The notes beneath the pieces were generated by a model. That model worked only from the letters and a program-made list of their open reading frames with translations. It ran no database searches and was not told where the DNA came from. DNA of 64,000 bases, taken from positions 10,715,100-10,779,099 of the forward strand of contig OX030957.1 of assembly GCA_943735955.1 (NCBI GenBank). The letters run 5' to 3'. Both the position numbers and the translations under genes were made by a program. This document shows, piece by piece, positions 1-10,913 of the stretch. This DNA comes from Piscicola geometra (Eukaryota > Annelida > Clitellata > Hirudinida > Piscicolidae). Numbering within the stretch: position 1 is the first letter of the stretch; each line of letters opens with the position of its first letter.

Positions 1-1722
1 CTGAGATTTTGTGTAAAAATTATGCGAGAGACTTTCGTCATCGGCACTGTACACGTGTCCGTAAAAAGGCTTGACAGACTTGTTGACCATCCAGCCGCTC
101 ATCGTCCTCACAGGCTGCCCGCTTCGAGCAGGCATCGAGACTTCGCCTTCGAAGCAATTCCCGTTGTTGCTGCTGAAGTGACTATCGTCGTAAGTGTTAG
201 GAATGCCGTTGTTGCTGCTGTAGTGAGTATCGTCGTAAGTGTTAGGAATGCCGTTGTTGCTGCTGTAGTGACTATCGTCGTAAGTGTTAGGAATGCCGTT
301 GTTGCTGCTGTAGTGAGTATCGTCGTAAGTGTTAAGAATGCCGTGGTTGCCATTGCTCAAATGAAACTTCTTCTGTCGGCGGGGAGGCGTTTTGAAGTTG
401 GTGTTATATTTCTTGCCGTTTGACTCAAACCCACGAGATTTGTGAAAAGTATTTGCAGTGGCATGCTTCTTCTGCTTGAAGTACTTGGTGATGCCTTGTC
501 TGATGACGCCTTGGACCTCCCGTGACGTCACCACAGTTTTGTCCTGCCTGGAGACTTTGACTGAAGGCCTTCTCAAGGCGCCTTTGGAAGGACTGCACAG
601 TGGAGATTGAATATATTTGTATGGGTGACAAACTTTTCTGAGAAATCTCAAAAGCACATATGATGATGTAATGGCAATCGAAGAGTAGGAAGAAGTTCTA
701 CAATGTAGAACAAGAACGAAGATATACAGATACTAAATTATGAATATTTCGATAAAATGACAGTGGTAAAACATACTCGTTTTAAAGATTTACTTTTAAA
801 TGTAAAACAAATATTCTAACATTATCCTTAAAAAATAAAGCCAATGGCTTACAAACGCATGTACATCTTCTTTAACGATTATTAAATTGTTTCAATAAAA
901 TTTCTTTTCATGAAGAGATAACTAGAACGGAAACAAATAATTCTCACGTCTTCTTGGGCTGTCTCTTTCTGGGCACGTCATAGACCTGCAGAGACCCCTC
1001 CTCGCCCGTGTCGTCACTCTCCACGTCATCAGGGTCCAGGATGAAAGACTCGTCCGAGTCTGTGTTGTTCAAGGCACTTCAATAACACACACACACACAC
1101 ACGCACGCACACACACACGCACGCACACACACACGCACACTCACACACACGCACACACACACACACACACGCACGCACACACACACACACACACACATGA
1201 ACATAAAGACAAACACACCTATATCTTCAGAGCTGGGTGAATCCAGACCAACAGTTGGTGCTGGAATGGTGAGAGGGTGTTTGTGATGGAATGAAGGAGG
1301 GTTGAGGATGAATGAAGACTTAGTGAATATGGTGGCTGAAACAGAATTGAGACCCGCAGCGGGAAGAGGCTGCGAGGCTGCGATGATGCTGGCATTGTTG
1401 GAATGGGGGGCTGGGAGAGATGGAGAGGTTGTGAGAGATGCCCTTGCATGACTTTTAATCTCAGTTCTCTCCAGCGCAGTGACAGGCTGAGGTGTTGCGT
1501 CGATGATGAATGACCGAGGCATGAATATCAGTTATGTTGGATGCTTGAATAAATTAATTTTCTGTTGAACCAGCCCATCAAATGTACTAAAACAGTTGTT
1601 ATGGTGAGAGGAATAAGAAAAACAAGTGGATGCCTTTACTGCTTGTGTCTTGTGTCTCCTGCGCTCCTGCAGCAAAACTTGCAACTCTTTGAGCAGTTTC
1701 TGCAGTGGTACAAACACCCTCA
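1..1722 (-). CDS. unrecognised low-complexity protein, 3' part, runs off left edge
   Basis: Four minus-strand exons are visible: 1722-1640, 1486-1219, 1076-948 and 592 to the window edge. The first encodes a short coiled-coil-like stretch (VPLQKLLKELQVLLQERRR). The second is rich in Ser, Pro and Ala. The third is acidic (TDSDESFILDPDDVESDD) and ends in basic RKRQPKK. The fourth is basic and then holds a 15-residue tandem repeat. Exon 1722-1640 ends in phase 0 and the next starts in phase 0. The third exon is followed directly by a good donor (GTGAGA), whose intron contains an apparent TGA stop; its phase 2 fits the fourth exon. Phases of the second and third exons do not match (1 versus 2), so a splice site or small exon there is wrong or missing. 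I do not recognise the family. The composition suggests a disordered, perhaps nuclear protein; that is inference. Confidence 0.6.
161..352 (-). repeat. coding tandem repeat, four 45-bp units
   Basis: About four head-to-tail 45-bp units lie inside the left-edge exon. Each encodes a 15-residue unit close to NGIPNTYDDSHYSSN, with a Ser/Thr alternation after the Asp pair. The unit length is a multiple of three, so copy number can change without breaking the frame. Units are nearly identical at the DNA level, which indicates recent expansion. Confidence 0.85.
1083..1197. repeat. (CA)n microsatellite with G interruptions, inside an intron
   Basis: An impure CA tract, with CG interruptions, fills almost the whole intron between the exons at 1219 and 1076 of the left-edge gene. 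On the transcript strand it reads (GU)n. Confidence 0.9.
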
Positions 1723-2340
1723 CTTGCAATGTTCTTTTTCTAGTACAAGCACAGTAACTCGTTATTACGAATACTAGTTACTATTTGATAAACTACAAAT
1801 GTTCGAGTTTTTCCGATGAATCAAATACGGAAAGTGTATATTGCGGTGTTCTAATTCCTAATATTGAATGACTTTTTTTTGCCATTTACGTATTTAGTGG
1901 ACAAATTAATTCGAAATTTCGTATTTTATCGAATAGTAAATCAAGCAATTAGCATATTTAATAACTATATATTTAATTCAAAAAAACTAAATTAAATTTT
2001 TTTATTTAAATCCCACCTTGTTTTCAGACTCAATGTCAGCTTCACTGATAAAACTTCTGTCGCCTCCTTCATAAAAAGTTTATTATAGAGTTGTCCTTCA
2101 ATCTGAGTTAACTTTCGATGAATGCGTTAATCAATTAACGCCCGATAAATATTTTAACGCCGTTAAACTTTTGAACAAATTAAAAAAAATAACGCATTAA
2201 AAAATTTTAATGCATTTAAATTTATAAAAATTAAACTTTCTTTGCGGTGTTGGCTACATTGCCAGCAAGTGAACACAAAAACTCTTAATTTACTTTTAAA
2301 AAACGAATGGAAAAAGTGCATTTCATCAAAAAACTTTTAA

Positions 2341-2650
2341 TTTCTTGAAGTTGAAGATGAGAAAACCTCCAAAACTATACAGCCTTCACCAAACAAGCGA
2401 CTACGAACATATGAAGCTTCAGATTCTGAAGATACTTCAAAGTTAATTATTCAACGTTATAAAACAGAATCTGAAGTAGGCTCTGAGAGTTGTTTTCTTT
2501 TTTGGTGGCAAAAACACGAAGGAGCATATCGGGCTCTTGCGAAACTGGCAAGAAAGTACGTGTCATCTCCTGCAAGTACAGTTCCATGTGAACGTCTATT
2601 CAGCTTATCAGAACACATAGGTAGCAGCCTCTTTAGATCCAACTAATGTT
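2341..2650 (+). pseudogene. hAT transposase C-terminal dimerisation domain remnant
   Basis: The plus-strand frame reads FWWQKHEGAYRALAKLARKY, then the conserved SSPASTVPCERLFS block, then a stop. This is the hAT C-terminal (hATC) signature: W-W, L-A-x-L-A-R, and P-A-S-x-x-x-x-E-R-x-F-S. The N-terminal zinc finger and catalytic core are absent. It is a dead fragment. Confidence 0.8.
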
Positions 2651-2856
2651 GAAAACTTGTTTGCTTGAGTAACTGGCTTAAAAAGATTGTGTGACAATTG
2701 CATTTTTTATCATATATGGATTCTTTTTTTACAAATGTGGATTACTTTTATAAATAAATTCTAATCAAATTTATAATATATTTGTGAAAAAAAGTAAAAA
2801 TATTATTACATGCTAATGTCAAATAACCCAAAAACATTGCGCTAAAATACGATTAA

Positions 2857-4609
2857 CCCATTAACGCATGACTCAAAGGAATTAATTAATTTTTCTACAG
2901 TTTATTGAAAAACTGATTCTAAAAAATAAAATCAAAAAATAAGTCTGAAATATTTTATGCAAAAAAAGTTATGATGAAAATAAAAAATGTCCTTAAAAAA
3001 GGACACTATGCATTGCTACTCACGGTAATCACGATTCGTGGTAGATGCTGAAGCACTCCAAATGTAAAGCTACATTACATTTAAGGCATTTCTTTTCCAC
3101 TTTCTTTCCACATTACTTGCATCTTTTTTGGCCATCTTCAATTTTACCAATAAAATGATCTTTTCCATCGTATCGGACCTCTGCAACACGCTTTTAGCTA
3201 ACTTCATGGATTTTTTTTTCTTTTTTGATCTGTTTGAAACCATATGAAAAAATTATAAGTATTTCAGTATAACATGGAGTGTCTTTTGGTAAGCATTTTA
3301 TTAGTTTAGATACCACTGATCCACCAAGTCCTAATTCGCTATTGAACTCTTCCGAGGCTCCTTGATACGGGTAACAGGTTACCCAATACCCAAGCCTATT
3401 ATTTAGACACCAAACTTTATATCCAAACCTTATGGGTTTTCCTCTGATAAACTGTTTTGATGAATGCCTTCCATAATATGGCACCATTGATTCCTCAATC
3501 GCCAAATGACATTCTTTGGGCCAAAATTTGAGAAATCTTTCATTCATAGCATCAAATAATGGACGCACTTTGGCCATCTTGTCTAACTTATTAATTTTCT
3601 TATTGTCATTGCAATGCAAATATCTTAATAACTCTTCAAATCTGTTCACAGTCATAGCATTGCTTACAGCTAGATTGTGTACATCGTCGCTCTGTTCCCA
3701 GTACATCCTGCGCTTTGCCAAAGGAACATAACCTGAAAGCATGAGTAAAGCCAGCACCACTCTATATTCATTTTCAGTAGCATTCAGCTGTTTTAGTTTT
3801 TGGCTGTCATATAAATTTGACATGTCTGTTATTAGCTTGATGACTGGTACATCCAAAAATAAATTAAACAATGTGAGAGGAAACATTTTTTCTAAAATTG
3901 GTTTGTCCTCGGAACTATTATCTGCCAATAATCCAATTTTTTTAGCTGGCCTTTTTACAGCAGTTTCTTTTCTACTTATAGTGGTTTTCTCTTCCCCGAT
4001 TTTGGAAATTACTATTTCTGCTTCTGCATTTAGCTGGTTTCTTGAAAAATTATCTAGGGTACCTTCACCATCCTCGGGTTCACTATCCTCATCAGAGCAG
4101 TTTGGGTCAGTAGAAGGAATCATGACTATATCTGCTGAAAAGAAATCATTGTCATCTTCCAAAATACTAATGACTTCATGAAGAGCGAATCTGAAAATAA
4201 TTGTTTTTACCATCTGTATTACTGCATAGTGTCCTTAAAAAAGGACACTCAATAAAACACAGTTTTTGGAAATAATATTACATGTAAAATGAAATTTATT
4301 TTAAAATAAGATATAAGAATGAATAACAATGGAATAATATTATAAATCATAAATGGTAGACATTAAATAAAATTATAACTAACTTTTTTTCATGAGCCAT
4401 GACAAAAACACAAAAAATTTAGTTATCGCCTTGAAAAATCAGAATATCGAAACAATTTATCAATTTCAAATCACAAAAAAATTTTTTTTAAAGACTTCAG
4501 TTTATATAAGACAGGATTAGTTGCAAAGATAATAAATATAATCAAGATAACTATTATAAAAAAAACTTGTTATTGCTGTCCTTAAAAAAGGACAGTATGC
4601 GTTAATGGG
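2857..4609 (-). mobile_element. piggyBac element with TTAA target duplication, internally deleted
   Basis: The element starts CCCATTAACGCAT at 2857 and ends ATGCGTTAATGGG at 4609, a perfect 13-bp inverted repeat. TTAA flanks it at 2853-2856 and 4610-4613, as expected for piggyBac. Near-palindromic copies of TGTCCTTAAAAAAGGACA lie near 2990, 4228 and 4578 and look like subterminal repeats. The element is about 1.75 kb, shorter than autonomous members, and its transposase gene is truncated. Confidence 0.92.
3194..4213 (-). pseudogene. piggyBac transposase, C-terminally truncated
   Basis: The 339-codon open frame starts near the right end of the element. An acidic N-terminus is followed by the DDE_Tnp_1_7 core: landmarks are SGYVPLAKRRMYWE, FEELLRYLHCND and ESMVPYYGRHSSKQFIRGKP. 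Full-length piggyBac transposases are usually near 600 residues, so the part carrying the second and third catalytic Asp and the Cys-rich C-terminus is gone. At the first catalytic position the family's Asp-Glu pair appears as Glu-Glu (AIEESMVPYYG). The truncation and this substitution argue that the protein is inactive. The open frame itself has no stops, so the insertion is fairly young. Confidence 0.88.
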
Positions 4610-4917
4610 TTAACGCACGATTCAAATTTTTATTCGAACGATTAACGGCGATTAAAATATTCAATTGTAGAACAGCTCTCGTTAATTAATTTATAAAATG
4701 GCAAAAAACTGTGAAAAAAGTAAACGTAAAGAACCATTAACGTTTACGAATTGTATAAATTTAAAAATACAAATATTCAAATCGCCTTATATACCATATT
4801 ATAAAACATCAAAATAAACACTCACCTTCCGACACTTTCATAGAAGTTATGAGGTTTTCTAGCATTTCGCTGTTTCTGAATATTATTTAAACATGAAAAT
4901 ATAAAAATATTCATAAT

Positions 4918-5527
4918 TAGGGGAGAGCGGACAAGATGCTCAATCGGGGAAAGATGCGCATGGGTGTTTTGTAAAATATAAATGCGATATAGAATTTTTA
5001 AAAATACCCTTTTTTCAAAAATAATAATTTCTTTTACTTAAAAGCTTTTTTTGCTAACTTCCATTACGTTTTCAGGGGCCAGACGCCTAAATTGGTTTGG
5101 TGATACATTGATGTTAGTTTGTTTCTTCTTATTTTCATTTATTTTATAATATACTTATAATAAAATTTTATTTTGTGTTAAAAATGATTCTATGCTGCAT
5201 CAATTACAGCAAAAATAACTTATAATTTCCCAGTCGTATCATCTAATTTTAAATAAGTTTGGAACATAAACCTGTTGGGCAAATAAAGTTCGAGAAGAAA
5301 AAGCTTTTGAATGGTGCGGCTTGCCCCTATAGCGGGACAAGACGCTCGTTTTGGTACCTTTGGGAAAATCGTTTTTTAACCTAGAAAATTTATAATTAGG
5401 AAAATGGAGAAAAATGAACATAGCTAAGATATTCAAGTATTTAATGCAATATTTTAATTGATTTATCTCGTTATCACTTAAAAGCAGTATTAAAATCCCT
5501 CAACATGCGCATCTTGCCCTGCTCTAT
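4918..5527. mobile_element. short inverted-repeat element, CAAGATG family
   Basis: The left end reads TAGGGGAGAGCGGACAAGAT. The right end, on the other strand, reads TAGAGCAGGGCAAGATGCGC. About 0.6 kb of AT-rich sequence without a coding frame lies between. It shares its end motif with 7362-8252 and resembles 37813-39085. It is likely a non-autonomous DNA transposon. Confidence 0.6.
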
Positions 5528-5682
5528 TAAAATTGGAATACATTTAAATAAATATTAATGTTCAATATTGAAATTGTTCTTTTTTATTGGCGACTTCATC
5601 ATTTTCGTAAAAGCGATATTTGAAATTTTGCAACATGCTCAACAAATCGATTTAACTATGAGATTTGAAACTTCCATCGAAC

Positions 5683-6108
5683 CTGGAAAGAATGGTAGCT
5701 TCTTCCATCAATTCATGTGGTTCCCAACTCACAACTCTCACGTCGCCAACCACATCCTACAGAAAAATAGTCTTGTCCAGAAATGAAAAATTAATATCTA
5801 TTGAAAAAGAAAAAAATTATGAAAACGAAAAACTATGTTAACATTTAAAATGAAAATTCTATTTTTAAAAATGTGTGTAATATCACAGCTGGTGGTTAGT
5901 GTTTATGAAGAACGAAGCAACGTCGAAGAGTAGTTGAAGAATCAGAACCTTGAAGATGTAGACTGAGGCGCCATTGAGAAGAGCAATAGGCAGACTGCGA
6001 GGAGACGTTTCTGGGCACTCGAGGTGAGACAGCAACTTCTTTCTAGACAACTGCAGCTCGAGCAGTGTCTGCAGTTGATTTGCACAAGTTTCCAAGAAGG
6101 CTCGTTTC
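5683..6108 (-). CDS. two coding exons, probably upstream exons of the left-edge gene
   Basis: The exon ending at 5949 (from about 6108) reads a Leu-rich helix (LQTLLELQLSRKKLLSHL) followed by SPRSLPIALLNGASVYIFK, with a phase-0 donor. The exon 5756-5683 begins after a good acceptor in phase 0 and reads DVVGDVRVVSWEPHELMEEA, ending in phase 2 at a GTTCGA donor. The two phases fit each other. The next known exon (1722-1640) needs phase 1, so at least one exon between them is missing, or these belong to another gene. The 5' end of the first exon is not clear because a TAA lies just upstream and the nearest acceptors are poor. Family not recognised. Confidence 0.45.
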
Positions 6109-6114
6109 AATTTT

Positions 6115-7361
6115 TACAAGTCACTCTTGTTTTTACATGCAAGATTGAACCAATATGAGTCAATGCAATTATTCAATGGATGAACCCTTTGAACCCTATT
6201 TCAAATTATTACATGTGAGTAAACATTAAAGATGATTGTTTGATGCTGCTTGAAAGTCCAACCATAGTATTTATAAATACTCATTTGAAAAAATCGAGAA
6301 TTTCTTTTACATTTTGATTGTTTTTTTATGTTTTATATAATTATGAAGCAAGAACTATATACCAGAATGACGTCAAGCTTGATTGGCTTAGTCCAAGTTG
6401 AGAAGCTCTTGCTGACGTCATTTTGATCAAGAATAATTCCATAGAGCTTGCAGAGCTGTGTTCATAAGCGTCACTTTATGATGCTTGCATAATATTCATC
6501 ATTGAGTATGAATATAGTCAATATTTTATATTATACTGGATTTTAATAATAGTTCTACAATAACTTAAAGGTTACATTATATCAGTCATGGGGAAAGCTT
6601 TTCACACTATTATTTTTGAAAAAAATCAACAATTCTTTGACATGCACGAGAAAAAACTATGAAAATGTAATAAAATCATGAATAATTGGAAAGAAAAAAA
6701 ATATATACCTTTAGAATTTTTACTGGAAAACTTTTACGCGGAAATTTAAATAATAGTATACTAAGTCCACGTTCAATTTCATTAGCTACAGAATCTGAAA
6801 AAATAAATTATGTGAATTTGGACCTTAGATCTTTTAGAAAATTGTATACTATCAAAAAATAAAATGTAATTAATAAATAGATACAACTCTTGAAAAACGG
6901 AAGTTTAACTTGTTGGATTTCGGTTTGCAACAAAATTTTCAATTAGTGCAAACGTTAAATTTGCTTTTATGATTATATCAATATTTTTAAAAGTATCTAA
7001 AAATGAATAAATCGTAATAAGTTTTAAATCACTTTCTGCCATTTCAAATGTTTGCAGTCAGACTAAAAGTAAATGTATGATTGTGAAACGCTAAATTTAT
7101 TACAAATAAATGCAATAGTTTTAATTTTTCAATTATACTTTTCAAATCTACATGGATAAATATATATTTATTTTATAAAGTTTTATAAATATTTTTCTCC
7201 GTTTTGGTAAATACATTTTCACATCATTAATTTTTTTGAGTGAAATTTTCAAGTTTTAACATTTTTAGTCAAAAGTAATTTATATATAATTCAACTTTTT
7301 TTTGCAATTCAATAATTTTAATAGCGAAAATAAACTATTTTATAAAGCCAATTTATATCAG
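6115..7361. other. gene-free AT-rich stretch
   Basis: I see no gene, splice-bounded coding frame or named repeat here. A short inverted similarity near 6370-6420 (TGACGTCA-like words 55 bp apart) is the only structure noticed. Confidence 0.5.
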
Positions 7362-8252
7362 TTAGGGGAGACCGGGGCAAGATTACCTATTTATCAATTT
7401 ATGTCGTTTTGTTCTTTTATTTTGTAAAATAACAAACTTTTTTGTTTATGAGCTGTTATGGCAATAATTTCTGTAATAAATAAATCAAGATTCAATTTTT
7501 AAAATAAATAAATATAATTAAGAAATAAGTTCATTTCTACAACCCTACTAAATTTACCGGGGCAAGATAACAACACTAAAAAAAGTTTACAATTCTAATC
7601 TTCTGAATATTTTACACGGTTAAAAGAATCATACCGATGTTCTTAAATTTTGAAAATATCAAACAAAATGAAATAAATTGTAATATCATGAAAATAGGAT
7701 TAAATCTTGACATCCGTAATTATTTATAATTTACAGCAGAAATTCTTTTCGCTAATTTTTAAATTTATAAAATTTAACTAATAATTAAGTAGCACAAAAG
7801 CTCCAGTATCATATAAATATTTATTTTTTAAAGTTCTGAAACACGAGTCAAGATGACAAGCATATCATCTTGCCCTGACCATTTTTTCCCGAAATGCTTA
7901 GTTACAAATTTTCGTTTTTATTGCCATGTATGAAGCCAACTAATTGACAACTCTTTATGTTAAAAGATATTATTATAAATAAAATACTAATAATTTTTTT
8001 TCAAACGAAATATTTTACCTATTTCTGCAGCAGAGCTAATTAAAAATGCACAAAAGTTAAAACGGGACCGCGAAAAACATTCAAAGCTTCACAACTATAA
8101 CAAAAATAGTGATTTCAGTAATTGCATACTAATATTTAATGAAAGGGAGGTAGGAGAGCCAGTAGTGTTTGTTTCATGCTCTTAAATAGGGAAAACTGAA
8201 AATATAAGACACATGTTTCGCCCGGCTCGTCATCTTGCCCCGATCTCCCTTA
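7362..8252. mobile_element. short inverted-repeat element, CAAGATG family
   Basis: The left end reads TTAGGGGAGACCGGGGCAAG. The right end on the opposite strand reads TAAGGGAGATCGGGGCAAGA. A second GGGGCAAGAT word occurs near 7560 and CATCTTGCCC near 7866. The roughly 0.9 kb interior has no coding frame. Terminal TTA/TAA suggests a TA-type target, but I could not fix the duplication. Confidence 0.7.
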
Positions 8253-8587
8253 CTAAACTTGTTATTTCCATCTTAGACGTACAAGTGCGGATGAGAATTG
8301 GAGGCCCGTACCTCTATACAGTTTTTAAAGCGCAGTTAGTAATAATATTCTAATTCCTAAAAAAAGAAAATAACTTGCTCCCCAAAATCTAAAGAAAACG
8401 CTACTAGTAAGATGTTATGAATTTCCTAATTCTTAACAAAAGAAATGCTCTCACAAATATTTGTTCTAGTTATATATTTTCTTTTATGAATTTATTGCAA
8501 TTAAATGTCGTTACGAAACATCGTTCACATTTTCAATTAGTTGGTTGCTCGTTTGGAAATTGGCATATTATTGATGGATATTGGATA

Positions 8588-8954
8588 CATGGGCGCGATC
8601 CTGGAGGGGTTCTGGGGTCCGGATTTTCACAATTTTTGGTCCGTTGTAATGTGGACCTCTTTCCTAATTTTTCCATTAAAAACATGTTTAAAACCTTGTT
8701 TTAATACAAGAATAATCGCCAAACATGGCGAAAAACAGAATATTTATATATAAATTTTGAGAATGTATAGTTATAGTGATAGCTGTCCAAAACAAAACTA
8801 TTTGTTGCTTACTTAAATATTCGTATCAAAACAGAAGTTAAAATTATTTTTTTAAGTGGGGAGAGGGGGGGTCTAGCTCCCAGGACGACTCCAGTATAAT
8901 CCATGCTGGGTAGGACCCCCCCCTCTCCAAGATTTGCGCAGATCGCCACCCCTG
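8588..8954. mobile_element. G-rich MITE, family copy 1
   Basis: It begins GGGCGCGATCCTGGAGGGG and ends with GATCGCCACCCCTG (reverse complement CAGGGGTGGCGATC). Between the G-rich and C-rich ends lies a shared AT-rich core that includes TTTTGATACGAATA-like and TGTGTAGTTATAGTGATAGC-like words. Related copies are at 9275, 18009, 30759 and 37297. Confidence 0.8.
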
Positions 8955-9274
8955 ATTGAAAACCAAATTAATAATTTTTTACCATTTCATTAAAAAAATC
9001 TTCTTTCTGCATATGATGACGTACTGGCTGAAATCCACAAAATGTGTGCTAGAAGTTTGCTTAGCAGGGTATAAAAAAATGTCAAATTTTGTAACATTTT
9101 TTACATTCTTCAAATAGCGAAATATGGGCTTTCTCGCTAACTTTAGGCTGCTTGTTTCACTTTTTATGTATTTGTCACAGACATTTTTTGAAAAACCAGA
9201 GTGAACTAAAGACCAATCTAAAAACATTGAAAGTTAGTTGAAAAAACAAAGCTTCAGAAGGCTTAATAGCATAA

Positions 9275-9631
9275 GCGGCGATCATGGGGGGTCCAAGGGT
9301 CCGGACCTCCCACTTTTTGGTAGTGAGAGCCTTAATGTGGACCCCCAACTTTTTTCAATAAAAAAATTTTCAAACTTGTTTTGATACGAGCATAATCGTC
9401 AACCATAGCATAAAACAGAATGTTTAGATAGTAATACGTTGTGAGTATGTGTAGTTATAGTGATAGCTGTCTAAAACCAAACTATTCTTCGCTTACTTTA
9501 AATAGTCGTATAAAAAAAGTGTTAAAATGTTTTTTTGAAGTGTGGGGAGGAGAAGTCTGGATCCCAGGACCCCCCCAGGATTGTCTATGCTAGTTTGGAC
9601 CCCCCAAGATTTGCAGCAGATCGCGTCCCTG
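9275..9631. mobile_element. G-rich MITE, family copy 2
   Basis: Same organisation and core as the copy at 8588, about 320 bp away in direct orientation: GGCGATCATGGGGGGTCC at the left, then TTTTTGGTAGTGAGAGCC, the AT-rich core, and GATCGCGTCCCTG at the right. Confidence 0.8.
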
Positions 9632-10913
9632 CTTTATAGCACTCTCAAGCTACCGTAAAATACTATGTTTAAGAGCACTCTTTTGCCTCTTAATTTTGCT
9701 TTCAAAATTTGCTAATGATGCGAATTCAGTTTTTTTTATTAAAGTGAAATTGTGAATACCTCCAATTTGACTAGATAATTTTATTTTTTTCAAATTCTTT
9801 CTTATTATTGACAAAAGAGTACGTTTTATAAATGGTGTTGTACGGTACTTTCGATAAAAAGTCTTCCCGAGGCAAAAATCATAGCAGATCCTTGGTTTGC
9901 TGAAGGAATTACATAATAATAGATGTTGAAATTGGCAAAGGACTGGTGCAAATAATAGAATACTTCTTCAAAAACGCCAACAGTCTAGTTCGTCAAATGA
10001 TCAGAGTGTGTTTGTCAAGATTTTCTCTTCTCCACTGTTTTTTAAACAAATTTCTGGATAGACTAATAAAAGAAACTCTCCCCTTTCATTGGTTGCAGGA
10101 CAATCTTCAACTTAAGATTTGTGGATGACATCGGTTTGTTCCAGTAACAAACTGCCAGATTTTACCATAATATTTCATGAATAAAAGTGAGCTCAGAAAT
10201 ATTTAAAGATTCTGGTCGACGGATACCCCATCGAACATTGCCAATAAAAACTTTGGCGTTTTAATTCATTAACAAAATTATATTATCCAAGTATAACTTT
10301 ATTTTATTTAAATTACTTTATGAGTTTTTGGAATGTTATTGTGAAATGAAATCAATAATTTTTGAACAATTTAAACAATTTAGTGCATTTACAAGGTATT
10401 TTTTGTTTAATAGGAAGAACATATCGCAACTCGGAACAAAACATTTTATACATTTGTAGGAATAAATTTTAAAACAATATATTTTTTTTAGTAAAATTCA
10501 ATGAAAAACTGCGTACAAACGAAATCTTCATAAAATGTTGAACTGAGAATTTTTTTCTATCAGTCTATTTAGGACATTTTGGAATGATGGGAAGCTTCGC
10601 TGTTGCAGAAGCACTGAAAAAAAAGAATATTTTCAATAATTAAAATTAGACAAAACATAATTTTAGAAATTGAAAGTAATAAAATTATGTAGCGTCCTTA
10701 AGGCGTTGGTTAAGTATGCGTCGAGTAAAACAATTTTTCTTATAAATATAAATTATAATAAACTGAATTCGCTTTTCATTTTCAAAATAATTAAGCATAA
10801 TTTCAGGTTAACTTTCAATTTTTAACTTTTTAATCAATAAAATATTTTCAAACTAACTCTAAACTTCAAGAATGACAAAGAAATAAGTTGAAATAACTTA
10901 ATGAGTGTTGATT
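9632..10913. other. no gene seen
   Basis: This AT-rich stretch lacks a convincing coding frame. A short splice-bounded frame on the minus strand near 10610-10570 (acceptor, 14 codons, stop) could be an alternative last exon of the PGAP2-like gene, but the donor needed for it is poor. Confidence 0.4.

Larger units (their letters stand above)
2087..4676 (+). mobile_element. degraded hAT element, interrupted by a piggyBac insertion
   Basis: A hAT dimerisation-domain fragment (2341-2650) lies between imperfect inverted ends: AGAGTTGTCCTTCAATC near 2087, and its approximate reverse complement (read on the minus strand as AGAGCTGTTCTACAATTG) near 4676. Short GTTAACG-type motifs are scattered beside both ends. 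A piggyBac element occupies 2857-4609. I could not find a clean 8-bp target duplication, so the outer boundaries are approximate. Confidence 0.5.

Noticed and set aside
22..423. Plus-strand open frame of Val/Ala repeats
   Set aside because: It is antisense to the minus-strand exon with the 45-bp coding repeats; the frame is open only because the repeat is.
945..950. TGA after the acidic exon as the true stop of the left-edge gene
   Set aside because: The bases form a good donor (AAGAC|GTGAGA) whose phase fits the next exon, so the stop lies in an intron.
3516..4181. Plus-strand frames across the piggyBac element
   Set aside because: Antisense of the transposase.
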